Source: a virus. Taken from it: a DNA stretch of 24,037 nt. The DNA lies in IMG/VR virus record IMGVR_UViG_3300017782_000217, positions 1-24,037 of that record. One strand, 5' to 3'. The position numbers and the translations under genes were made by a program. A model generated the notes under the pieces. It was not told the origin of the DNA, did no database searches, and saw only the letters and a program-made list of their open reading frames with translations. This document shows positions 12,505-20,168 of the stretch, one piece after another (within the stretch, counting starts at the first letter, position 1; each line of letters opens with the position of its first letter).

Positions 12505-15384
12505 TTATGAGTGTACATAAGTTCCACTTCCTGTGTATTTTATTATTGTAAAATCTCCATCTGTTGTTACTGTTGGTGAACCTGTTACAGAACTTGAATA
12601 TTCAGATGTAAGTAATCTTAAAATTACAACTCCTGAACCTCCAACACCTCCATCAGTTGGCGTACCTCCACCTCCTGCACCACCACCACCACCTGTGTTA
12701 GCCGTTCCGTCTATTCCTCTTGATGGTATGCCTTGTGTAGCACCTCCACCACCACCTCCATCACCACCTGGAGTAACTGTAGAGTCATTTCTTGAACCTC
12801 CACCACCTCCTGCATATGTAACAGAAGAACCTGTTATTTCGACTGCTAATCCATCTCCACCATATCCTGCACCATCTGTACCTCCTGCTTCAGAAGCACC
12901 TCCACCTCCACCACCATTAGCAGGTTGAGTTGGTGCATTTCCAATACTACCACCAAATCCTTGATTTGCCGTTCCTGAACTTGTTGTTGTTGAATTATGT
13001 CCTGAACCACCACCAGAACCACCATCTAAACCATTTCCATATGTATCTTTACCACCTCCACCACCTAAAGATGTTATAGTTGTTAATCCTGATGCAGCTA
13101 TTGATGAATTACCACCATTTGTTTGAGTAACTCCACCTGCACCAATTGTAATTGTATAAGTTCCTGCTGCTAAAGTTATATCGCTTTCAGAACTTGAACC
13201 ACCACCTGAAGTAGGACCATAAGATGTACGAAGTCCTCCTGCACCTCCACCACCACCAATGGAATTAGTACAACCACCACCTCCACCAGCAATAACAAGG
13301 AATGACATATTACCTGCGACTGGATATAGTGTTGGGTTCATTTTTATTGCCCAGTATATAGAACTTTGTCCACTATCATTATAATAACCTGATGTAAATT
13401 CAAATCCAGTACTTGTAAAATTTATATTAGTAGTTTCATCAACTTCTGCATCTGAATTGTTAGCTTCTAATCTTTTTCTTTTTGGATTTCCATCTCTTAC
13501 ACTATCAAAAATCATCCAATCCTGACCGCTTGTATATTTTCGAAGCATTACAAAATCAGGTTTAAAACCAACATTAATTGATTGCGAAGTTCCATTACCT
13601 GCATAACTTCCAAACTTTTGATACGATGTAACATCGTGGAAACAGTAAGCTATGTAAGTACCACTATTAGAATTAATACAAGAACCTGAAGCACAATTAC
13701 TTAAAGTAAATACCGTGCTTGAAGGGGTTGTGTTATTAAATGCAGCATCAGTTACTTCAGCATCATCTGTGTTTAAGTTTAATGTTTTTGTATTACCTAA
13801 TGATGAGTGATATACTACCCAATCTTCTGCATAATCTAATCTTTTAACAATTATCATATTAGGTGCTGCTGAAAGACCGTGACCAACTGTAGCCCCTGCT
13901 GCTTGTGTTCCATCATATTTAACGATTGAAAAACCTGCATTAGCATTTGCACTAACAAGTGAATTTATGCTACCATTATCATTAATTGTCGGTTCGTTAT
14001 CATCAGCTTTCCAAGTCCAAGCTACAAATTTTGAATTATTATAATTATGACCTGATTCGCTTCCTACTGTAAACCCATCTGAATCAAATGAAGTTAATCC
14101 ATTGGCTATTGTTCCTTCAGCACCAGTTGTATTTGGTAAAATATATTTGCCAGTACCTCTTGTTGAATCGTATATGACGTGATTAAAATTTAAATCTCTA
14201 CCTTTAATCCAAACAAAAGATGGCGAAAATCCTAATCCTGTAATACTTTGTGTTCCACCATTACCAGTATAAGTTTTTACATTAAAACTATCTGCAAGTG
14301 TTGGTGCTTCTGTGTCAGGATCAGCAGCAAATGCCATATAGATAAATGTACCATTGTTTAAATTTACAGGACCTGAATTTGTGTTTATTCTAAATCCATT
14401 AGATAAAAACTCTAAATAATATCCACCATCATATTCAGCACCACTTGTATCCGCTCTTAATATTAATCTTTTTTCTTGACCAGGATTTCTTTTATTATCA
14501 AACATATACCAACCATAATTAGATGTATTTGTGTTTTTTATCATCACAAAAGCAGGTTCAAATCCTGTTTCTATAATTGGTCCTCCTCCAGATACTCCAT
14601 TACCTGTGTATGAACCAATCTTTGAAAAGCCATCAACTGAATGAAAACAGTAGGCAATAAAATTATCACTTGATTTTGCTACTGAATTATCAGCCCCTAT
14701 ACCAAACACTGTAGCATTTCCTGCTTGTGCAGTTGTAGAATCATCAGATTTTCCAGAAGTGCCATCAAGTAACATTCTTGCATTATCTCCTAATTGTGGC
14801 AATTGTACTATCCAATTATTTACACTATCTCTTGTTTTAATTATTACTAAATCACATTTAGCTGAAAGTCCGTGTCCTATTGTTCCTGCACTACCACTTC
14901 CAGTATATTTAACTATTGAGAATCCTGCATCTTGATTTGCTTGTACTGTACTTGTAACACTTCCATCTGAATTACTGCTTGTAGTTCCTCCGTTTGCTTT
15001 CCAACACCAAGCTACGTATTGAGTATTACTGTGGTTAAAATTAGAACCAGCTGCATTTGTTCCTTTTCTAACTGTAAATCCATCTGAATCAAATGAATCT
15101 AATTGTCCATATAACCCTCTCCAAGATGATGAATATGTTGATTCTGGGCTTGTGCCATCACTTCCAAGAATAGAGTTTATTCCACGAGTACTATCCATAA
15201 CAGTATGAGACCAAGCATAAGTTCTTGTTTTAATCCACACAAAGTCAGGTTTAAATCCAAGACCTGTAATAGATTGAGTTGAATTTCCATCGCCTGTGTA
15301 TGCAACTACCTTAAAGTTTTCACTTGGAGTTACTGCACCACTTCCAACAGCACCTGCACCAATTAATCTTTTATTTAAACCCAT
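12505..15384 (-). CDS. Large repeat and glycine-rich tail adhesin, 959 aa
   Basis: The protein consists of two long tandem halves followed by a glycine-rich domain. Half 1 starts near residue 23 (SITGLGFKPDFVWIKTRTY) and half 2 near residue 365 (SITGLGFSPSFVWIKGRDL). Each half holds three related sub-repeats, the second containing AGFSIVKY...GHGLSA (about 155 and 485) and the third GSYxGNG (about 253 and 590). The repeats resemble those of marine-phage fibre proteins (DUF7483-like). From about residue 698 to 930 the chain is very rich in Gly (GGGGGAGGLRTSYGPTSGGG), like polyglycine receptor-binding domains of phage adhesins. It ends IIKYTGSGTYVHS, a partial repeat. It probably binds the host surface. 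The long Pro-rich frame on the opposite strand here is a by-product of the glycine codons. Confidence 0.85.
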   Translation of the reverse strand: MGLNKRLIGAGAVGSGAVTPSENFKVVAYTGDGNSTQSITGLGFKPDFVWIKTRTYAWSHTVMDSTRGINSILGSDGTSPESTYSSSWRGLYGQLDSFDSDGFTVRKGTNAAGSNFNHSNTQYVAWCWKANGGTTSSNSDGSVTSTVQANQDAGFSIVKYTGSGSAGTIGHGLSAKCDLVIIKTRDSVNNWIVQLPQLGDNARMLLDGTSGKSDDSTTAQAGNATVFGIGADNSVAKSSDNFIAYCFHSVDGFSKIGSYTGNGVSGGGPIIETGFEPAFVMIKNTNTSNYGWYMFDNKRNPGQEKRLILRADTSGAEYDGGYYLEFLSNGFRINTNSGPVNLNNGTFIYMAFAADPDTEAPTLADSFNVKTYTGNGGTQSITGLGFSPSFVWIKGRDLNFNHVIYDSTRGTGKYILPNTTGAEGTIANGLTSFDSDGFTVGSESGHNYNNSKFVAWTWKADDNEPTINDNGSINSLVSANANAGFSIVKYDGTQAAGATVGHGLSAAPNMIIVKRLDYAEDWVVYHSSLGNTKTLNLNTDDAEVTDAAFNNTTPSSTVFTLSNCASGSCINSNSGTYIAYCFHDVTSYQKFGSYAGNGTSQSINVGFKPDFVMLRKYTSGQDWMIFDSVRDGNPKRKRLEANNSDAEVDETTNINFTSTGFEFTSGYYNDSGQSSIYWAIKMNPTLYPVAGNMSFLVIAGGGGGCTNSIGGGGGAGGLRTSYGPTSGGGSSSESDITLAAGTYTITIGAGGVTQTNGGNSSIAASGLTTITSLGGGGGKDTYGNGLDGGSGGGSGHNSTTTSSGTANQGFGGSIGNAPTQPANGGGGGGASEAGGTDGAGYGGDGLAVEITGSSVTYAGGGGGSRNDSTVTPGGDGGGGGGATQGIPSRGIDGTANTGGGGGAGGGGTPTDGGVGGSGVVILRLLTSEYSSSVTGSPTVTTDGDFTIIKYTGSGTYVHS

Positions 15385-15387
15385 TTA

Positions 15388-15867
15388 TTAAATTGTTGGG
15401 AAATCAAATGTAATAACTGCACCTTTTGCACTTAAAGCATTGATTTCAGTTTCAGTTGTATCAGATAATTCTCTTAAATCTTCTCTTGCATCAGCTATCT
15501 CTTGTGGCACTTCTGTTCCATTATCAGCTTTTCTAATAATGTACCAATCGGTTTTTGAAAGTTCACTTCCTATTTGTGCTTTAAAGTTGCTTATTGATTG
15601 CTCTTTTAATTCGCTTAATGATTTACTAAATGTTTTATTAGATATGTCTTTTTTAAAACAAGTAGCTTCTGTATCCCAATATATCTCACCTAAATCGTGA
15701 ATCCTTGAATCATAGCTATCATCTATCATTACATTGAAAAGACCGTTGTTTTCCATTTCATCTTCACTCCACTCTTTTACATTTAAATGCAATCCAGTTG
15801 ATGATCTAAATGAATTAGGTACTGATTGATAAAAAGTTATTACACCTGCGTTATTTACTGCTTTCAT
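15388..15867 (-). CDS. Tail fibre assembly-like protein, 159 aa
   Basis: The C-terminal third has the pattern TDWYIIRKADNGTEVPQEIA followed by DAREDLREL, typical of the end of phage tail fibre assembly/DUF4376-type proteins, where a helical region follows a xxDWYxxRxxExGxxVP motif. The N-terminal part (ITFYQSVPNSFRSS) looks beta-rich. It lies between two fibre/adhesin genes with 1-3 bp spacing, which fits a chaperone or a small fibre component. The motif resemblance is my reading and the exact family is uncertain. Confidence 0.65.
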   Translation of the reverse strand: MKAVNNAGVITFYQSVPNSFRSSTGLHLNVKEWSEDEMENNGLFNVMIDDSYDSRIHDLGEIYWDTEATCFKKDISNKTFSKSLSELKEQSISNFKAQIGSELSKTDWYIIRKADNGTEVPQEIADAREDLRELSDTTETEINALSAKGAVITFDFPTI

Positions 15868-15868
15868 A

Positions 15869-16858
15869 TTATGCTACTTTATTTATTGTTGCGAATTGTT
15901 CTGTGTTTCCATTTGTAGAAACTATACTAATTAAATTTTCTCCACTTCCATCATAAGTAGAAGCATTTGTAAGTTCTTTTACACTTGCAGGCAAAGTCAA
16001 AGTGTAATTACCACTAATAACTAAATTAATCTGCATTCCAGTTGATACATTAGCAAATGTTAATGTTGTATTGCTTCCTAATGTTTTAGTAAATGTTGTA
16101 GCAGTTGCCCAATCTACAGATGTACCACTTAATGCTGCTGCAGTAGTAAACTCTGCACCTAACTTAGAATATCCTACGGCATCTGCTGCAATCATTCCAC
16201 TTGCCACACTTCCTGTATCTCCTGTTGCTACAATAGTTCCTGTTGCAGTTGGCAAAGTTAATACTGCTGAACTTGCTGCACTATGTGGTGCTGCTTGTAT
16301 TGTTTGAAAATGTGCATTAGAGCTTTCACAATACATTTTAATTTTTGCAACATTACCAGTACCAGTTCTTACTTGCACATCACCATCATTAATTGTTACA
16401 CCACCAGTTGATCCATTACCACCCATTGTAAAAGCATTTGTGGTTGAAGCAGCTAAACTTACAGTAACATCTCCACTTGTTCCACCACCTGATAAACCTG
16501 CTCCTGCCGTAACGGCAGATATGTCACCACCACCTGCTGCTGATGTATAACTAAACGATCCATCTCCATCTGATTGTATTAATTGTCCACTTGTACCATT
16601 TCCACTAATGTTAAGTTGAGTGGCAGTAACGGCATTGTCGGCAATCATTGTTGAAGCTACCTCTCCAGTTGAAGATGTACCAACTAAAGTACCCTTAGAT
16701 GTTGAAACAATTACACCTGCATTTGTCAATGTAAGTCCAAGTGCATTACCTGCACCATCAGTTAGTGCTTGTGCTGAAGCATCTATTGTAGAATTATCAC
16801 CCACTTTAAGTAGTGATGTATAAGTATCTTTTATTTTATTACCTGTTAAACTTGCCAT
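15869..16858 (-). CDS. Tail fibre protein, 329 aa
   Basis: The protein is low in charged residues and rich in Gly, Ser, Thr and Ala. It contains the fibre-shaft-like stretches GTSGQLIQSDGDGSFSYTSA and ISAVTAGAGLSGGGTSGDVT, seen in many phage fibre proteins. The C-terminal part (TFTKTLGSNTTLTFANVSTG, then INLVISGNYTLTLPASVKEL) forms a beta-structured tip domain. It probably trimerises into a fibre; the N-terminal end (MASLTGNKIKDTYTSLLKVG) is the expected attachment to the virion, a start shared by many marine phage fibre proteins. It precedes the assembly-like gene by 1 bp. Confidence 0.8.
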   Translation of the reverse strand: MASLTGNKIKDTYTSLLKVGDNSTIDASAQALTDGAGNALGLTLTNAGVIVSTSKGTLVGTSSTGEVASTMIADNAVTATQLNISGNGTSGQLIQSDGDGSFSYTSAAGGGDISAVTAGAGLSGGGTSGDVTVSLAASTTNAFTMGGNGSTGGVTINDGDVQVRTGTGNVAKIKMYCESSNAHFQTIQAAPHSAASSAVLTLPTATGTIVATGDTGSVASGMIAADAVGYSKLGAEFTTAAALSGTSVDWATATTFTKTLGSNTTLTFANVSTGMQINLVISGNYTLTLPASVKELTNASTYDGSGENLISIVSTNGNTEQFATINKVA

Positions 16859-16869
16859 ATTTTGTTATT

Positions 16870-17001
16870 TTATAATGATTCCCAATTTTTATTTACATTT
16901 TGCCATTGTTGTTGATTCTTATTCCAATATTGTCTAACTTTAGAAATAGCAATAGCAACCTTGTTGCCCATTTTCGCTAAATTCATTCCAAGTCCTAACA
17001 T
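16870..17001 (-). CDS. 43-aa hypothetical protein
   Basis: A frame from the ATG at 17001 encodes an N-terminal Gly/Met-containing helix (MLGLGMNLAKMGNKVAIAIS) and a polar C-terminus rich in Gln, Asn and Trp (YWNKNQQQWQNVNKNWESL). It starts 1 bp after the stop of the 90-aa gene and ends 11 bp before the fibre ATG. I do not recognise it. Position suggests a virion or fibre accessory. Confidence 0.55.
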   Translation of the reverse strand: MLGLGMNLAKMGNKVAIAISKVRQYWNKNQQQWQNVNKNWESL

Positions 17002-17002
17002 A

Positions 17003-17275
17003 CTATTCGATATAAGCAATTACTTTTCCTGCTGCACAACTTATTGTATGAAATGTTCCATATATAATAATCCCTGCTGATAATTCTAAACTTGTTATCG
17101 CAGTATCTCCACCTGTTGCTGCATTTGTACAAGTTATCGTAGAATCTTCCATTGCTTGAATAGCATTGTATTTCTCACCAACTGTACTTGTACCACCTGA
17201 AGCTATGATTCTTAAACCAAATTCACCGAATGCTGCTTTCTGATAATTTCCTGAATAATATAAATCGTTTGACAT
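17003..17275 (-). CDS. Hypothetical small virion-like protein, 90 aa
   Basis: The protein is beta-rich with few charges (GEFGLRIIASGGTSTVGEKY, TAITSLELSAGIIIYGTFHT) and two Cys residues in the C-terminal two-thirds. The sequence resembles small proteins found near fibre genes of marine phages, though I cannot name a function. It could be a decoration or fibre-base protein. A TATTTTTG box at 17292-17299 precedes it, suggesting a separate transcript starting here and running into the fibre genes. Confidence 0.65.
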   Translation of the reverse strand: MSNDLYYSGNYQKAAFGEFGLRIIASGGTSTVGEKYNAIQAMEDSTITCTNAATGGDTAITSLELSAGIIIYGTFHTISCAAGKVIAYIE

Positions 17276-17291
17276 AAGTAATAATTTATTA

Positions 17292-17299
17292 CAAAAATA
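17292..17299 (-). promoter_or_regulatory. Possible -7 box (TATTTTTG) before the 90-aa/fibre gene group
   Basis: This is an exact TAnnTTTG match in the 36-bp gap between the 43-aa basic ORF and the 90-aa ORF, 16 bp before the ATG. The -33 region is not convincing. Confidence 0.4.
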
Positions 17300-17311
17300 A
17301 CAAATTAATTA

Positions 17312-17443
17312 TTAATGCTTTCGACCTTGCCCACGATATTTTTTTTTGTAACCTGATTGACCTTTACTTGCATTTTTACTATGGCGACCAGATCTTTTTT
17401 TCTTTGGCTTTTCAATATAAGAAACAAATACTTTTCGTGCCAT
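17312..17443 (-). CDS. 43-aa highly basic protein
   Basis: The ATG at 17443 overlaps the holin stop codon as TAATG. The protein has 16 Lys/Arg in 43 residues, with patches KPKKKRSGRHSK and YKKKYRGQGRKH separated by Gly/Ser. It has no hydrophobic segment, so it is not a lysis protein of the usual type. The charge suggests binding to nucleic acid or to another acidic polymer, as in small DNA-packaging or virion-associated phage proteins; this is inference. It lies between the holin gene and the fibre genes. Confidence 0.65.
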   Translation of the reverse strand: MARKVFVSYIEKPKKKRSGRHSKNASKGQSGYKKKYRGQGRKH

Positions 17444-17817
17444 TAGTTTGACTTGTTGTTAAACTTTTCAAAAGTTCTCATTCCTCCAAGACCAAGCATA
17501 CCTATTAAAACTGTCATTAAATGTTCCATTTGCAAAGCAGGTGGTGCTGATTCAACCCCAACATACCAAACAAGCAAATCTCTTAAAACAAAATTATATG
17601 CAAGTGCAAACCCACATACCCAACCGATAAAAGGTCTCCAACCTGCTACAAAAATTGTTCTGTGCTTGGCTTCTTGTTCGTTAATTTGTGCTTGTAATTC
17701 AATTAATGTTTGTGGATCAATCTCTTTCCCCTTGATGAGTTCCCTTATTTCAAGACCAAGCCCACCAATATTATCACTTGATTTAAACCCTAAAAGTTTT
17801 TTAAGAAGTTTCAGCAT
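17443..17817 (-). CDS. Holin of the 3TM type
   Basis: The 124-aa protein fits the 3TM-holin family (the gene-transfer-agent-like holin). After a helical region (EIDPQTLIELQAQINEQEAK) comes the characteristic RTIFVAGWRPFIGWVCGFAL (residues about 73-92), a second hydrophobic part (AYNFVLRDLLVWYVG) and a third membrane segment (HLMTVLIGMLGLGGMRTFEK). Holins open the inner membrane to release the endolysin. The gene overlaps the M15 peptidase gene by 17 bp, forming the lysis pair. The C-terminus is short and polar, as usual. Confidence 0.88.
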   Translation of the reverse strand: MLKLLKKLLGFKSSDNIGGLGLEIRELIKGKEIDPQTLIELQAQINEQEAKHRTIFVAGWRPFIGWVCGFALAYNFVLRDLLVWYVGVESAPPALQMEHLMTVLIGMLGLGGMRTFEKFNNKSN

Positions 17818-18310
17818 CGTAATTAATATCTAAGTCAAAATGAGTATATGTAGAATAACCTTTCCCCTCTTTTCTTTTTGCTTGGTACACTAACTTTCTA
17901 TTATTTCCTTTTACATAAGAAATGTGAATCCAAGCAGGGTTATCGTTATCTCCTAATTCCCATATAAGTTTATCAAAATCCATTTCATTTTTAATTATAT
18001 AAAATAATTCACAATTAGTAATGCCAGTAGCATCTAAATCTATTGCACAACCCTTAATGTGTTGTGATGTTGCAGCTGCACCTGAAATAGCATTATTTAA
18101 TTTCTCTGATCTAAAAAAACTATTTACTATAATTGGTTCACCTACTTTTTCTCTTAAAGGTTCAAAAAACTCATCTGCCAATATTTTCATATTCGCTAAT
18201 TGTTCATCGTTAGGTGTGTTTTTGATTTTTAATTTTTTAGCAGTTGCAGAACCAAATGCTTCTTTCCAAGATATATTTGTACTAAAGTTTTCTTTTTTAG
18301 ATTTTGCCAT
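17801..18310 (-). CDS. Endolysin, peptidase M15 family
   Basis: This 169-aa protein is an M15-type (Peptidase_M15_3-like) zinc peptidase expected to cut peptide bridges in peptidoglycan at lysis. Motifs are NSFFRSEKLN, then SQHIKGCAIDLD with zinc ligands H84 and D91, then LIWELGD with likely catalytic E118, and WIHISY with ligand H129. All four key residues are present. There is no signal peptide, so export relies on the holin encoded immediately downstream. The C-terminal 30 residues after the catalytic domain are polar and of unknown role. Confidence 0.92.
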   Translation of the reverse strand: MAKSKKENFSTNISWKEAFGSATAKKLKIKNTPNDEQLANMKILADEFFEPLREKVGEPIIVNSFFRSEKLNNAISGAAATSQHIKGCAIDLDATGITNCELFYIIKNEMDFDKLIWELGDNDNPAWIHISYVKGNNRKLVYQAKRKEGKGYSTYTHFDLDINYDAETS

Positions 18311-18315
18311 AATTA

Positions 18316-18753
18316 TTAATTTTGTTGAACTCTATTTGCAATGTCAATAATTGCTCTGTAATAAGTTTTTTCATCATCATCATCATTACTATAAGCAACT
18401 CCATTAATGTTGCTTGTAAACACATTAAAATTGTTTGATGTAAGGTCAAAGTAATCTGTCGTAGATGTCTTAATTAGTTCTAAAATAGATTCTACAATAT
18501 CATTTACTTGTAGTTCTCCACCATCATCAGAAAAGAAAGCAGTAACGACCTCGATTCTTGTGATACATTCTACTATAAAATCACTTTGATTTTGATTTGT
18601 TTGTGCAGAATCAGCAGAATACACAATTATATAAGGTTCGCTTTGTGAAGATGGCACACGATTATATACAGGTATATTTGCACCACCATAACTTACATTC
18701 CCATTTAAAAGTGTAAATATTTTTTGTCTTATAAATCGTATTGGTTCTTTCAT
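18316..18753 (-). CDS. Tail terminator/completion protein (DUF3168-like)
   Basis: The 145-aa protein has the layout of the gp17/DUF3168 tail-terminator family: an N-terminal helix (IRFIRQKIFTLLNG), then VPSSQSEPYIIVYSA, a long strand region and a C-terminal strand (YYRAIIDIANRV). It is encoded directly after the HK97 gp10-like gene with a 4-bp overlap, as in HK97-like morphogenesis clusters. These proteins cap the finished tail and join it to the head. Motif support is moderate; gene order adds most of the confidence. Confidence 0.8.
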   Translation of the reverse strand: MKEPIRFIRQKIFTLLNGNVSYGGANIPVYNRVPSSQSEPYIIVYSADSAQTNQNQSDFIVECITRIEVVTAFFSDDGGELQVNDIVESILELIKTSTTDYFDLTSNNFNVFTSNINGVAYSNDDDDEKTYYRAIIDIANRVQQN

Positions 18754-19097
18754 CTTAAACTTCTTTTAATTGCATTGTTTAAATCTAACATTAACCTTTT
18801 TAATCCTAAGTTTATTTTCCCAAAGAAATAAGGTTGTGCTTTTTGAAATCTTGTACCAAATTCAAGAAACCCTGAATAAGGTGCTTTAGATTCTATTGAT
18901 TTGTCTTTTGCATTATAAACAACATTGTTTCTTAAATTACCTGTATCAACTGGAATAGGTGGCAATTTTATTTCTCTTGATATTAATAATCCATTCTTGT
19001 CAATTATCATATCAACCCCTTTATTGCCAAGTGCATCTAACTTGTCAAACATTTTATTGACTTTTCTAAGATCAGATTTATTAACTCTAATATCCAT
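18750..19097 (-). CDS. HK97 gp10-like tail component
   Basis: The 115-aa protein shows the family signature PPIPVDTGNLRNNV (residues about 51-64) followed by YSGFLEFGTRFQKAQPYFFG (about 84-103), which is diagnostic of the HK97 gp10 family acting at the head-tail junction or tail completion. The N-terminal 45 residues are helical. It overlaps the adaptor gene by 1 bp (TAATG) and the tail terminator by 4 bp. Confidence 0.9.
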   Translation of the reverse strand: MDIRVNKSDLRKVNKMFDKLDALGNKGVDMIIDKNGLLISREIKLPPIPVDTGNLRNNVVYNAKDKSIESKAPYSGFLEFGTRFQKAQPYFFGKINLGLKRLMLDLNNAIKRSLR

Positions 19098-19423
19098 TAC
19101 TCCCTTTTTGTTGCCGTTATTGTTGTGTAATACTTGTAATTGCTATTAAACATATTGTTTATTTGAAATTGACCACTTTCATTTTCTATTTCTAACAGAT
19201 CTGTCGTATTTATAGCATCAGCAGTTTTTTTCCTAACAGTTAGTTCAATCACAAGGTTTCGATCTCTTTTACCATTCTTTGTTGCTACATCACCACTTGT
19301 ATAATTGACCATCGCCCAAATCGTTGTTTGTGTTGCAAGAGTAGATGAAAAACCACCAAACCCATCAGCAGTTTTAGATTGTCTTTTAATCAAAACTCTT
19401 GTATCTAATTTTCCTGAATTCAT
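19097..19423 (-). CDS. Head-tail adaptor/stopper (Phage_H_T_join)
   Basis: The 108-aa protein is of the SPP1 gp16/HK97 gp7-type head closure family. It starts MNSGKLDTRVLIKRQSKTAD, then DGFGGFSSTLATQTTIWAMV, and ends with YYTTITATKRE; the pattern LDxRVxIxR...DGxGG...WA is characteristic. It sits as a ring beneath the connector and closes the head. Start and stop overlap both neighbours by 1 bp (TAATG), indicating coupled translation of connector, adaptor and gp10-like proteins. Confidence 0.88.
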   Translation of the reverse strand: MNSGKLDTRVLIKRQSKTADGFGGFSSTLATQTTIWAMVNYTSGDVATKNGKRDRNLVIELTVRKKTADAINTTDLLEIENESGQFQINNMFNSNYKYYTTITATKRE

Positions 19424-19968
19424 TATATAAACATCGTTTTATACGAACTTAATAACTCCTTTACACTTGTTGGGATTTCATTAACAGTATTGCCAATCAC
19501 AAAATCAGCTCTATTATCATATAAAGTAGAAACAAGTTGTAAGTTCGCTTGAATTAAAAAACTATCATTCATTCCTGCCGTTGTATAACTGACGATTACT
19601 TCCTTTGATGGTAAACTATTAAGTTCAACAATAGTATCATCAAGACCATATTCTGTATAAGCAGTTGTTGCAGTTCCCTCAACAGTTATTGATTGAATTG
19701 AAGCTATGGGTGAAAATGGAAGAACAAACCTTTCATCAACACTCGCTAAATACAATTTTCTTGTTTTAGCAGCTATGTCTTTCGTAATGTAGTTTTCTAT
19801 TATAATCCTGGCTTGTGTTATCATTTGACCTATTAGAGTATCATCAGCACTTGTATCAACTCTTAAATAAGATTTAGCAGTTGCCGTATTGATTATCTCT
19901 GATCCAGTCGTTGCAGTAATTTTCATTTGTGTATGAAAACGATTTAAAGGATTACTATAATATTTCAT
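19423..19968 (-). CDS. Head-tail connector (gp6/gp15-like)
   Basis: The 181-aa protein begins with the helical signature of gp6-like connectors: TATAKSYLRVDTSADDTLIG and MITQARIIIENYI (residues about 27-61). A beta-rich region follows (FVLPFSPIASIQSITVEG), with a C-terminal helical part (LQLVSTLYDNRADF). This family binds below the portal. The ATG at 19968 overlaps the stop of the 37-aa ORF as TAATG, tying that miniprotein to the connector unit. Confidence 0.88.
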   Translation of the reverse strand: MKYYSNPLNRFHTQMKITATTGSEIINTATAKSYLRVDTSADDTLIGQMITQARIIIENYITKDIAAKTRKLYLASVDERFVLPFSPIASIQSITVEGTATTAYTEYGLDDTIVELNSLPSKEVIVSYTTAGMNDSFLIQANLQLVSTLYDNRADFVIGNTVNEIPTSVKELLSSYKTMFI

Positions 19969-20081
19969 TACTTATTTTTTTTAATTTTTTTCTTGTATGC
20001 TTGTTTTAGTTCCTTTGTTTCTTTTGTCTTTTTAGTATCTCTTTCTATGATTCCTAAAAACTCTAATATATCTTCTAACAT
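19968..20081 (-). CDS. 37-aa miniprotein coupled to the connector gene
   Basis: The frame MLEDILEFLGIIERDTKKTK... from the ATG at 20081 has a hydrophobic N-terminal helix and a long Lys-rich tail ending KKKIKKNK. Its stop overlaps the connector ATG (TAATG), as do the other head-completion genes, which supports real translation. It could mainly serve to load ribosomes on the connector gene. No family is recognised. Confidence 0.55.
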   Translation of the reverse strand: MLEDILEFLGIIERDTKKTKETKELKQAYKKKIKKNK

Positions 20082-20097
20082 AATTTATTATTTAAAA

Positions 20098-20105
20098 CAA
20101 AAATA
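20098..20105 (-). promoter_or_regulatory. Promoter -7 box (TATTTTTG) of the head-completion unit
   Basis: This is an exact TAnnTTTG match at the downstream end of the terminator T tract and 16 bp before the ATG of the 37-aa gene. A weak TTTA lies about 20 bp upstream inside the terminator. It would restart transcription for the connector genes after the terminator. Confidence 0.5.
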
Positions 20106-20140
20106 CAAAAAAAATGCACCATAAAGTTTACAGTGCATTT
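20106..20140 (-). terminator. Intrinsic terminator after the PD-(D/E)XK gene
   Basis: On the minus strand AAATGCAC, a 13-nt loop, and GTGCATTT are followed by a run of T. It lies about 30 bp after the stop of the 120-aa endonuclease-like gene and ends in the -7 box of the next unit. Confidence 0.75.
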
Positions 20141-20168
20141 GATTGAAAAAGAATAAAGAAAGAAAAAA

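Noticed and set aside
12533-12928. Proline-rich plus-strand frame of 131 aa
   Set aside because: It is the antisense of the glycine codons of the adhesin gene; low-complexity Pro content and no plausible context, since all other genes are on the minus strand.
16071-16823. Plus-strand Ala/Val-rich frames in the fibre gene
   Set aside because: They mirror the Thr/Ala/Gly-rich fibre sequence; there is no independent evidence.
12505-16858. Diversity-generating retroelement acting on the fibre/adhesin genes
   Set aside because: No reverse transcriptase gene or template/variable repeat pair is visible in the window.
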